From: JAGOUB01 sp964648045
Lineage (GTDB): Bacteria; Patescibacteriota; Gracilibacteria; Peribacterales; Peribacteraceae
Length of the DNA stretch: 27,083 nucleotides
Reading direction: 5' to 3'
Assembly (NCBI GenBank): GCA_964648045.1
Contig: CAZYNU010000013.1
Coordinates: 1-27,083 of the forward strand
Positions 20,381-27,083 of this stretch are shown here, piece by piece (the first letter of the stretch is position 1; the number at the start of each line of letters is the position of its first letter). Position numbers and translations under genes: made by a program. The notes under the pieces were generated by a model. The model did no database searches and had not been told where the DNA came from. It was given only the letters and a program-made list of their open reading frames with translations.

Positions 20381-20875
20381 TTAGGCGATTGCCAAGCGCG
20401 AGTCTGTAGGCGTTCCCAGCGATGACGCCACATCACGCAGGCGGTCGGCCAGCATTTTCTTAATGCGGGCGATCATGTTCTGCAGACGTGGGGGCGGATC
20501 CACTTCTTGAATAAGAGCCAACAACAGCTCGGTTGAAGCTTCAGTCGTCAAATCATGGTCGATCTTTTTAAAGAGATCGCCGGTGCAGGCATCGGCCACA
20601 ACGATGAGCGCGTCGACCGAATTTGGGTGTTCAGCCAAAAAACGACTGGTGGTGATTTGCAGAGCCAGAGCAACGTCGCCATGCACCTTTCGAATGGCAG
20701 CGTCGATGACGCGGTCATCTTGAGCCAAAGGAGACCTTTCGATGATCGTATCGATGTCCGATTCGCCCACGCCTGCACCTAGGTCAATCTCTTGCGTATC
20801 AACCTCTTGGGAGAGATCAAGCTCATACACCTTGCCATCCGCATACTTGCCGTTGATCGTTGCCATGGTGGCCAT
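20381..20875 (-). CDS. Small protein of unknown function
   Basis: This protein of about 164 residues (161 if translation begins at the second ATG, 20866) starts MATMATINGKYADGKVYELDLS, is acidic in the first third, and is helical afterward (DDRVIDAAIRKVHGDVALALQI, PPRLQNMIARIKKMLADRLRDVASSLG). No signal peptide, membrane span or known motif is visible. A strong promoter (TTGACA-N16-TACAAT) upstream predicts transcription near 20880, which rules out the longer in-frame start at 20914. It precedes the 341-residue orphan on the same strand, so the two may work together. Confidence 0.7.
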   Translation of the reverse strand: MATMATINGKYADGKVYELDLSQEVDTQEIDLGAGVGESDIDTIIERSPLAQDDRVIDAAIRKVHGDVALALQITTSRFLAEHPNSVDALIVVADACTGDLFKKIDHDLTTEASTELLLALIQEVDPPPRLQNMIARIKKMLADRLRDVASSLGTPTDSRLAIA

Positions 20876-20886
20876 TCGGGATCTGA

Positions 20887-20914
20887 ATTGTAGGAATCGA
20901 GACCGGATTGTCAA
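20887..20914 (-). promoter_or_regulatory. Promoter of the 20875 gene
   Basis: Minus-strand TTGACA (20909-20914, perfect), a 16-bp spacer and TACAAT (20887-20892, 5 of 6) form a strong promoter. It places the transcript start near 20880 and a leader of 5-14 nt. Confidence 0.8.
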
Positions 20915-20966
20915 TCAAAGTGAACACAAGATTGCGCGCCGAAGATTGATCGACGGCAGCATTCGG

Positions 20967-22292
20967 CTAGAGGTGCCTCTTGGCTTCAACCCAGCGATCG
21001 AGGGACTGCTCAACAAGAAACCGGAAAACGATGAAATTACGGCCGATATCGCTCGCAGACACCCATTCGCTGGGTGAATGCGCACCCCCGCCCTTGATGG
21101 GCACACTCAAGGTCGGCTTGCCGCCATCCATGGCATACAGGTTCTCGTCGGCATTCGCATCGCCGAAGGCAAGAACCGGCGGAGCATGAGACACCCGTTC
21201 AATCCCGTAGCCAACAACACCCACAAAGGGATGATCCTGATCAATCTGGAACGGCGCATAGGAGGTGCTGTCGGTACGCTGACTGAGCGTCATTCGGATG
21301 CCCCGCGACTGCCACTCTCGCAAGGCGGAGAGACGCTCCAGCGACTCCATCTGACAACGGAGTGCCGACGAAATCGTGGAAGGCGGTATAAGCAATGTTT
21401 TGTGGTTCGCTTTGGCCTCCTGGGGTCGAATCAGGCCCTCAGACCCGGCCGAGACATCGGCAGCGAAGATCTCTTCGTAACCCAACGGTCCGGGCTGCGA
21501 TCCCTCTTGGCCGCATAAAATTGGATGATGGCGCAAGTGCGGCGCGCAGGCACGCAACTCCGGCGGCAACGGATCGTACGGGTCGGGATTAAAGAGGCGG
21601 TAGACCTGCGCCAGCTCGTGGTAGGCAGAGGGCATACCCGGCCGCGCGCCGTGGCCGGCCCCCTTCACGAGCTTGGCGTGGATGCGCGTCTTGAGAATTC
21701 CGCGTCGCCCCAAAATGATCCGCATGACGTCGTCCCCTTCTGGTACCTTCAACGGCCCGATCTCCGAGCTGAGCACGGCGTCGACGGAGGGGAAGTGGGG
21801 CCAGTGGTGGATGATGTGACGGGCGGCATGGGATCGATATTCTTCGTCACCGACAAAGGCGACGAACACACACATGCCCTCGGGCACCTCCACATCGCGC
21901 AGCAGACGAATGCCGTTTAAGACCGACGATTGCTCGTCGTACGCCCCCAGCCCCTGAAGACGGTCTGGATTGGCGGAACTGGCATTCAATTGGTACGAAT
22001 TGGTCCAATCGGGATCGGGCCTGACGGTATCGATGTGCGACGGCACCAATAACGTGAAGGCGGCATTCTCACGCTTTCCCAGCTGGCAGATGAGATAGGG
22101 CACGCCCTCCGGTTCATCTTCCCAAAAATCTTCGATACGCCTTTCGAAGGCCTCTTTGCCGATGAGTTTTTTTACCAGGGACATCTTCTCGCGCACTTGC
22201 GGCGGCGAGACCGACGGGGTTCGCACCAGACGATCGAGGGCGCTTCGCGACCATTCGCCAAGGTGATACTTCTGAAGGGGGCGCAGTGGCAT
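20967..22292 (-). CDS. M20 family metallopeptidase
   Basis: This 441-residue protein is a zinc-dependent M20 peptidase or deacylase of the cytoplasm. Motifs appear in order: SHIDTV with H86 and D88 (first metal ligand and its partner), GAYDEQSSV with bridging Asp119, GDEEYRSHAA with the catalytic Glu150 and Glu151, SSEIGPL for the third acidic ligand, GHGARPG for the dimerisation-domain His, and a C-terminal GGGAHSPSEW with the last ligand His. The family cleaves short peptides or acyl-amino acids; specificity is unknown. The ATG at 22292 is preferred over one at 22397, because a TTGACG-N17-GATCAT promoter ends 7 nt upstream of it. It is divergent from ileS. Confidence 0.9.
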   Translation of the reverse strand: MPLRPLQKYHLGEWSRSALDRLVRTPSVSPPQVREKMSLVKKLIGKEAFERRIEDFWEDEPEGVPYLICQLGKRENAAFTLLVPSHIDTVRPDPDWTNSYQLNASSANPDRLQGLGAYDEQSSVLNGIRLLRDVEVPEGMCVFVAFVGDEEYRSHAARHIIHHWPHFPSVDAVLSSEIGPLKVPEGDDVMRIILGRRGILKTRIHAKLVKGAGHGARPGMPSAYHELAQVYRLFNPDPYDPLPPELRACAPHLRHHPILCGQEGSQPGPLGYEEIFAADVSAGSEGLIRPQEAKANHKTLLIPPSTISSALRCQMESLERLSALREWQSRGIRMTLSQRTDSTSYAPFQIDQDHPFVGVVGYGIERVSHAPPVLAFGDANADENLYAMDGGKPTLSVPIKGGGAHSPSEWVSASDIGRNFIVFRFLVEQSLDRWVEAKRHL

Positions 22293-22299
22293 GAGGCCG

Positions 22300-22328
22300 A
22301 TGATCCGGCTTTCTGACGGGTCCGTCAA
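22300..22328 (-). promoter_or_regulatory. Promoter of the M20 peptidase gene, leaderless
   Basis: Minus-strand TTGACG (22323-22328), a 17-bp spacer and GATCAT (22300-22305, 4 of 6) end 7 nt before the ATG at 22292. The -35 is good and the -10 weak. Confidence 0.5.
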
Positions 22329-22395
22329 CGTTGCGCAATCCGTGCATTTACAAGCCGTTTCCACTAGTCTTTGCCTGATTTCCGACGCCTCCCAC

Positions 22396-25300
22396 ATGCC
22401 TGCTTTCGACCCTGTCGACCCCCGCCAATCCTTCCCCGATCTGGAGCAAGGAATACTTGCATACTGGCGCCAAGAGCACGTGTTCGAACGCAGCCTGGAC
22501 GAACGTGTCGGCGGTGAGCGGTACGGTTTCTACGACGGTCCGCCCTTCGCGACGGGACTCCCCCACTACGGCCACCTGCTGGCGGGTACCATCAAGGATG
22601 TGATGCCGCGCTACCAGACCATGCGCGGCAAGCGCGTGGAGCGCCGTTTCGGCTGGGACTGCCACGGCCTGCCCATCGAGAATATCATCGAGAAAGAGCA
22701 TGGTATCGCCGGAAAACCGGACATTGAGAAGATGGGCGTGGCGGCCTTCAACCAGCTCTGCCGCAGTGCCGTTCAACGCTACACCACCGAATGGCGCGTC
22801 GCCGTGGAACGCACGGGGCGCTGGGTAGACATGGACAACGACTACCGCACGATGGACCCCAGTTACATGGAAAGTATCTGGTGGGTCATGGGCCGCCTGG
22901 CCGAGAAGAAGCTGCTCTACGAGGGCTACAAGCCCATGCACGTCTGCCCGCGCTGCGTGACGCCGCTCTCCAACTTTGAAGTGGGCGACGGGTACCAGGA
23001 TGTGACAGACGTGAGTGCGACGGTCATGCTCGAACTCGAGAATGAACCGGGGACATACGTCTTAGCCTGGACCACGACGCCCTGGACGCTACCTGGCAAC
23101 CTGCTACTGGCCGTCGGCAGGAACATCTCTTACGTGCGCGTGCATAGCGGCAAGAAAACATACATCGTGGCCGAAGAACGGGCCGCCACCGTCTTCAAGG
23201 ATGTTGAACATCAGATTGAGGGCAAGCCGTTCCATGGACAATCACTCGTCGGTCAGCGCTACCGCCCCCTCTTCCCTTACTACGCCGCCGCCTACCCGCA
23301 AGCCTTCCGCATCGTCACCGCCGACTTCGTGTCGGTGGCAGACGGTACGGGCATCGTGCACATCGCGCCGGGCTTCGGCGAGGACGACTTCCAATTGGGC
23401 AAAGAGGAGAAGCTCGAACCACTGTTGCAGCACGTCTCGATAGACGGACGGTTTAAAAAGGAGGTGACCGACTTTGCCGGCCTTGCCGTGAAGCCGTCGG
23501 ACGACCCGAGCAAGACCGACCGCTTGGTGGTGAAGCACCTCAAGGAAAAGGGCCTTCTCTTCAAAGAGGAGAGTTATCGCCACAGCTACCCGCACTGCTG
23601 GCGCTGCGACAGCCCTCTCCTCAACTACGCCACCAGCTCGTGGTTCGTGGCGGTGGAGAAGATCAAGGAGACGATGCTCCAGGCCAACGCCACGACCGAG
23701 TGGATGCCCGCACACCTGCGCGACGGCCGCTTTGGGAAGTGGCTCGAAAACGCCCGCGACTGGGCCATCTCTCGCAACCGCTATTGGGGCACGCCGCTAC
23801 CCATCTGGCGCGCCGGCGATGGTCCGCTGGAGGTACTCTCCAGCCGTGCCGAGCTGATGGATCGCCAAAAGATTCGTTTCACGCGAGTAACGGCGCTCCG
23901 CCACGCGCAGAGTGAGGGCAACCTGATCGGCCTGTTTCAAGGCCAAGAACCGGGCACACCGCTCACGGCCGCCGGTAAGAACATGGCCGCCGAGGCGGCG
24001 TCTTTCCTGAAAGACCGTGGCATCACGCGCATGTACTGCTCGCCGCTGCAACGCTGCCGCGAGACGGCCGCCGTCCTGGCCGAGATCACAGGCGCCGAGA
24101 TAGTGATCGACGACCGCCTGCGCGAGATCGACATGGGCCCGCACGAAGGCAAAACATGGAAGGAGTCAGCCGAACAAGCTGAGTCCCAGCGCCACGACGA
24201 ACAGCAAGGCGCAACGCCAGAACCAAAGCACCACCTCCCGGGCATGGAGCCGCTGGCGACGGTGCAGGAGCGGATGTCGGCATTCCTTGATGAGACGCTG
24301 CCCAAACACCGCGGCGAACATATTGCAATTATTACGCACGGCGACCCGATGCTGTGCGTCCGTCACCATTTCACACAGGAGTCGCACCGCAAATTGGTCG
24401 CCCAACCGAAGCCAGACTTTGCCACTCCGGAAGAGTTTTTCTGGGACCACGTCACCGGACGCCAAATGGACCTGCACAAGGACGTGGTCGACAGCCTGAT
24501 CTGGCCAGGACCGTCCGACGGCCAGGGCGGCACACTCACGGTCGTGCGTCATGGCGAAACCGACCACAACCAGCAGGGCATCATCCAAGGACACGTCGAT
24601 CGACCGCTCAACGATAAGGGACGCCAGCAGGCCGCCGATACGGCTAAGACCCTTAAGAAGGGACACTATGACGTACTCATTTCCTCCGACCTCATTCGCG
24701 CGGTGGATACCGCGAAGGCGTTGGGTGAACACTTGGGCCTGGAGATCAGCGAGCAGAACCCACTCTTCCGCGAGCGCATGATGGGCGACTGGCAGGGCTG
24801 CGTGAAGAAAAATTTCGAAGGACAGCATCCCGGCAATCCTTGCCTGACCAGCCGCACGCCCGTGGGCGCTGAGAGCCTCTCCGAATTCCTCCTGCGCGCT
24901 CAGGCCGCCTATCGTTACCTGCAGAAGACTTACCCCGGCAAGCGCGTGCTCCTGGTCGCCCACGGCGGCTTCATGGCGGTGATGCGTGCCTTTATGCAGA
25001 ACCAGACCTACGCCGAGATGTCGTCGGGACGAATCGAGAACTTGGCCTGCCACACTTATGACCTCAATCCGCTCTGCGAGCGCACGCCAGAAGTGCTGGA
25101 TTGTTGGTTTGAAAGTGGCTCCATGCCCTATGCACAGGGCGGCTTCCCATTCCGCTTTGGCTCCGCAGTAGAGCAAGACGGCGAGATGTTGCCGGTGCAC
25201 TTCCCGGCCGACTTCATCGCAGAAGGCATCGACCAGACCCGCGGCTGGTTCTACACCCTAACCGTGCTGGGCGCCGCCCTCTTTGGTCGCTCGCCGTTCC

Positions 25301-26673
25301 GCCACTGCGTAGTCAACGGCACAGTGCTGGCCGAAGACGGCCGCAAGATGAGTAAGAAATTGAAGAACTACCCCGATCCGCTGGAGGTAGTCGAGAAGCA
25401 CGGCGCCGACGCACTGCGCTTTACGCTCATGGGCTCACCGGCCGTGCGCGCCGAGGACATGCGCTTTTCGGAGCGAGCGGTGGAAGAGAGCGTACGGGCC
25501 GTGCTGCTACCACTCTGGAACAGCTACGCCTTCTTTGTGACCTACGCCAACGAAGCGGGCTTTGAACCCTCGGCAGATCGCCGTCCCTCGGCCCACCCAC
25601 TCGACCGGTGGATCACAGCCCAAACGCAAGACCTGGCCAACCGCATGACGGAGCAGCTGGAAGCGTATGACCTCTCGGCCGGCTGCGCCGAACTGAAAGA
25701 TTCCATCGACGCGCTAACCAACTGGTACATCCGCCTGTCGCGCCGTCGTTTCGCCGGTAAGGGCGACGCGGAACAGCCCCTAGGCGACAGCGAGCGCGAG
25801 CGCGACGACGCCCTGCACACGCTCCACGGCGTGCTCGTCACGCTGTCTCAACTCCTCGCGCCGTTCTGCCCGTTTGTAGCCGAGGCCATGTACTTGAACC
25901 TTACGCGTGCGCCGCACGCCTCGGTGCATCTGACGCGCTGGCCCGAGCCGCGCGCGCTCTCGAAGGAAGAACACGACCTGATCGCCCGTACGCGCCTGCT
26001 GCGCACTGCCGTGTCGCTGGGACTGAAGCTCCGCAGCGAAGCCAAGGTGCGCGTGCGCCAACCACTGCAATCCGCCACGGTGGCTGTGCCGCCAAGTCTG
26101 CGCAACCTCTTGGGCACCGAGGAGACGACGCTCTTGCGCCAAGAATTGAACGTGAAGGATGTCATTCTGAGCGATAATCCCGGTTCGCTCGGGCGCGCAG
26201 TGGCACAAGTGAATGCCCGCAAGGTCGGCCCACGCCTGGGCGGCCGCGTGCAAGAGGTGATCGCCGCCGGCAAGCGCGGCGAGTTCACTGTGGAGCCAGA
26301 TGGTTGCATACTTGTGTTGGAGGAGCGCCTCAACCCCGACGAAGTGACCATCGCGTATCAAGCCGGCGAAGGCCAGACTGTGGCTGCAGACCAAGGCATT
26401 GTCGTTAGCCTCGAAACGGCCGTAACGCCACAACTGGAGCGTGAGGGTCTGCTGCGCGATGCCATTCGCGCCGTGCAACAGCTGCGCAAAGACGGCGGGC
26501 TATCGGTCTCGGACCGCATCGTCCTGTCGCTTCAGGGACTCGACGCACTCACTCCGGAAGAAACCGCACTGATCGAGCGAGAGACCAACGCCTCGCTCGG
26601 CACTAGCTCTGGCACCGCCCAATCCGTCGATCTGGATGGCATCACACTTTCCATTTCCTTCCACACGGCATGA
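22396..26673 (+). CDS. ileS: Isoleucyl-tRNA synthetase with two inserted histidine-phosphatase domains
   Basis: This 1425-residue enzyme charges tRNA-Ile. The class I core is complete: HYGH at 57-60, the editing-domain motif AWTTTPWTLPGN (about 225-236), SRNRYWGTPLPIW, LDCWFESGSMPYAQ (from 901), and KMSKK at 984-988, then an anticodon-binding and C-terminal domain typical of the long type-2 form. Two extra domains interrupt it. Domain A (about 492-690) has RHAQSEGN (R502, H503), CSPLQRCRETA, LREIDMGPHEG and ITHGDP. Domain B (about 712-893) has VRHGETDHN (R718, H719), ISSDLIRAVDTA, FRERMMGDWQG and VAHGG. DLHKDVVDSL at 692-701, an IleRS motif, lies between them. Without the inserts the core is about 1030-1040 residues, a normal length. 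The ATG at 22396 starts the homologous region. Confidence 0.97.
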   Translation: MPAFDPVDPRQSFPDLEQGILAYWRQEHVFERSLDERVGGERYGFYDGPPFATGLPHYGHLLAGTIKDVMPRYQTMRGKRVERRFGWDCHGLPIENIIEKEHGIAGKPDIEKMGVAAFNQLCRSAVQRYTTEWRVAVERTGRWVDMDNDYRTMDPSYMESIWWVMGRLAEKKLLYEGYKPMHVCPRCVTPLSNFEVGDGYQDVTDVSATVMLELENEPGTYVLAWTTTPWTLPGNLLLAVGRNISYVRVHSGKKTYIVAEERAATVFKDVEHQIEGKPFHGQSLVGQRYRPLFPYYAAAYPQAFRIVTADFVSVADGTGIVHIAPGFGEDDFQLGKEEKLEPLLQHVSIDGRFKKEVTDFAGLAVKPSDDPSKTDRLVVKHLKEKGLLFKEESYRHSYPHCWRCDSPLLNYATSSWFVAVEKIKETMLQANATTEWMPAHLRDGRFGKWLENARDWAISRNRYWGTPLPIWRAGDGPLEVLSSRAELMDRQKIRFTRVTALRHAQSEGNLIGLFQGQEPGTPLTAAGKNMAAEAASFLKDRGITRMYCSPLQRCRETAAVLAEITGAEIVIDDRLREIDMGPHEGKTWKESAEQAESQRHDEQQGATPEPKHHLPGMEPLATVQERMSAFLDETLPKHRGEHIAIITHGDPMLCVRHHFTQESHRKLVAQPKPDFATPEEFFWDHVTGRQMDLHKDVVDSLIWPGPSDGQGGTLTVVRHGETDHNQQGIIQGHVDRPLNDKGRQQAADTAKTLKKGHYDVLISSDLIRAVDTAKALGEHLGLEISEQNPLFRERMMGDWQGCVKKNFEGQHPGNPCLTSRTPVGAESLSEFLLRAQAAYRYLQKTYPGKRVLLVAHGGFMAVMRAFMQNQTYAEMSSGRIENLACHTYDLNPLCERTPEVLDCWFESGSMPYAQGGFPFRFGSAVEQDGEMLPVHFPADFIAEGIDQTRGWFYTLTVLGAALFGRSPFRHCVVNGTVLAEDGRKMSKKLKNYPDPLEVVEKHGADALRFTLMGSPAVRAEDMRFSERAVEESVRAVLLPLWNSYAFFVTYANEAGFEPSADRRPSAHPLDRWITAQTQDLANRMTEQLEAYDLSAGCAELKDSIDALTNWYIRLSRRRFAGKGDAEQPLGDSERERDDALHTLHGVLVTLSQLLAPFCPFVAEAMYLNLTRAPHASVHLTRWPEPRALSKEEHDLIARTRLLRTAVSLGLKLRSEAKVRVRQPLQSATVAVPPSLRNLLGTEETTLLRQELNVKDVILSDNPGSLGRAVAQVNARKVGPRLGGRVQEVIAAGKRGEFTVEPDGCILVLEERLNPDEVTIAYQAGEGQTVAADQGIVVSLETAVTPQLEREGLLRDAIRAVQQLRKDGGLSVSDRIVLSLQGLDALTPEETALIERETNASLGTSSGTAQSVDLDGITLSISFHTA

Positions 26674-27026
26674 TCAAGTCACTCCTCCTCCGCCTGCTGG
26701 CCACCGCCGGTCTGCTCTGGCTCCTCACCCAGATGTTCCCGACGGGCTTCCAGGTGACCAACGGCCTGACGGGTTTCGTCATGATCTGGTTGGTCCTGGG
26801 CATCCTCAACGCCGTCGTTCGCCCACTACTGGCAATCGTCACGTTGCCCGTGGCCATTCTCAGCGGCTTTCTGGCATCACTCATCGTGAACCTGCTTATC
26901 CTGGTGCTCTGCGCCAAAGTTTTGCAGGGTCTTGAAACCCAGACACAGCTCATCATGGTCGGTTGGACACCAACGCTAGTGGCCGCAGCCGCGATGGGTT
27001 TGTTGCACTGGCTCCTAAAGAAGTAA
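26670..27026 (+). CDS. Phage holin family IV / YvlD-like membrane protein
   Basis: This 118-residue protein has four hydrophobic helices (about 3-20, 32-52, 55-80 and 92-114), separated by short loops with GFQVTNGLTGFV and NAVVRPLLAIVTLPV. The N-x-x-R-P-L-L...L-P pattern in helix 2-3 is typical of the small bacterial family named after a mycobacterial phage holin (YvlD/DUF360). Despite the name, these are chromosomal proteins of unknown function, and no phage gene is nearby. Its ATG overlaps the ileS stop by 4 nt (ATGA), so translation is coupled to ileS. Confidence 0.88.
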   Translation: MIKSLLLRLLATAGLLWLLTQMFPTGFQVTNGLTGFVMIWLVLGILNAVVRPLLAIVTLPVAILSGFLASLIVNLLILVLCAKVLQGLETQTQLIMVGWTPTLVAAAAMGLLHWLLKK

Positions 27027-27033
27027 TTGGTAT

Positions 27034-27060
27034 CCACTTTCTTTGGCGCAAAGAAAGTGG
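27034..27060. repeat. Perfect 12-bp inverted repeat after the holin-family gene
   Basis: CCACTTTCTTTG (27034-27045) and CAAAGAAAGTGG (27049-27060) pair perfectly around a GCG loop, 8 bp after the stop. A-rich rather than T-rich sequence follows, so it is not a standard plus-strand terminator. Read from the minus strand, an incoming transcript would also meet the hairpin without a T-run after it. It may be a member of a dispersed repeat family. Confidence 0.75.
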
Positions 27061-27083
27061 AGAAAGAAACAGGCCGCTGTCGT

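Noticed and set aside
24166..25200. Long antisense frame (344 codons) inside ileS
   Set aside because: It lies wholly opposite the conserved phosphatase inserts and mirrors their codon bias; no start signals or family motifs.
26670..27026. Evidence of prophage from the holin-family protein
   Set aside because: This chromosomal family is widespread, it is translationally coupled to ileS, and no other phage gene is near.

Overview
This window looks like a chromosomal stretch of a small-genome, GC-rich bacterium, most likely a member of the Candidate Phyla Radiation (Parcubacteria or Peregrinibacteria-like). That placement is an inference from an S-layer-homology protein with a long serine linker, a tiny lysine-only histone-H1-like protein, many short membrane or lipid-anchored orphans, and a long type-2 style IleRS. 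It cannot be proven from sequence alone. TGA is used as a normal stop. No phage, insertion sequence, CRISPR array or rRNA was seen.

Layout. 1-3.4 kb: minus-strand envelope and housekeeping genes (truncated membrane protein, lipoprotein alpha/beta hydrolase, MBL-fold hydrolase, small membrane protein, MliC-like lysozyme-inhibitor protein), then a plus-strand DoxX protein. 3.4-6.7 kb: UbiA prenyltransferase, an AT-rich island driving an orphan gene with a structured leader, a GIY-YIG nuclease pseudogene, tRNA-Gln(CTG), a coiled-coil protein and tRNA-Arg(TCG). 6.7-9 kb: an Hsp20 gene under a CIRCE operator, a 58-residue membrane protein, a CarS-like CDP-lipid synthase overlapping a CDP-alcohol phosphatidyltransferase, and a 26-residue Lys-rich protein. 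9-16.5 kb: SLH surface protein, riboflavin synthase, uvrA, two exported orphans, a metallophosphoesterase and a NUDIX hydrolase. 16.5-27 kb: a RelA/SpoT homologue fused to a DMT/EamA-like membrane domain, two orphans, an M20 peptidase, an IleRS carrying two inserted histidine-phosphatase domains, and a holin-family membrane protein.

The two most unusual proteins are the IleRS (22396-26673) and the Rel fusion (16573-19296). The IleRS has two complete histidine-phosphatase domains placed at two separate points in its catalytic body, between the editing domain and the KMSKS loop. The Rel protein keeps every ppGpp-hydrolase residue but has lost the catalytic Glu of the synthetase, and ends in about ten membrane helices. 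Both link translation or starvation signalling to an unexpected module.

A genome-level feature is a -10-like hexamer (TAnnnT) only 6-9 nt upstream of at least eight start codons, which implies leaderless mRNAs. Genes with longer leaders (Hsp20, uvrA, the 4578 orphan) have fuller -35/-10 promoters and, for Hsp20 and the orphan, visible leader regulation. CarS, the CDP-alcohol transferase and UbiA together suggest a non-standard polar-lipid or lipid-carrier pathway, but the substrates cannot be read from sequence.
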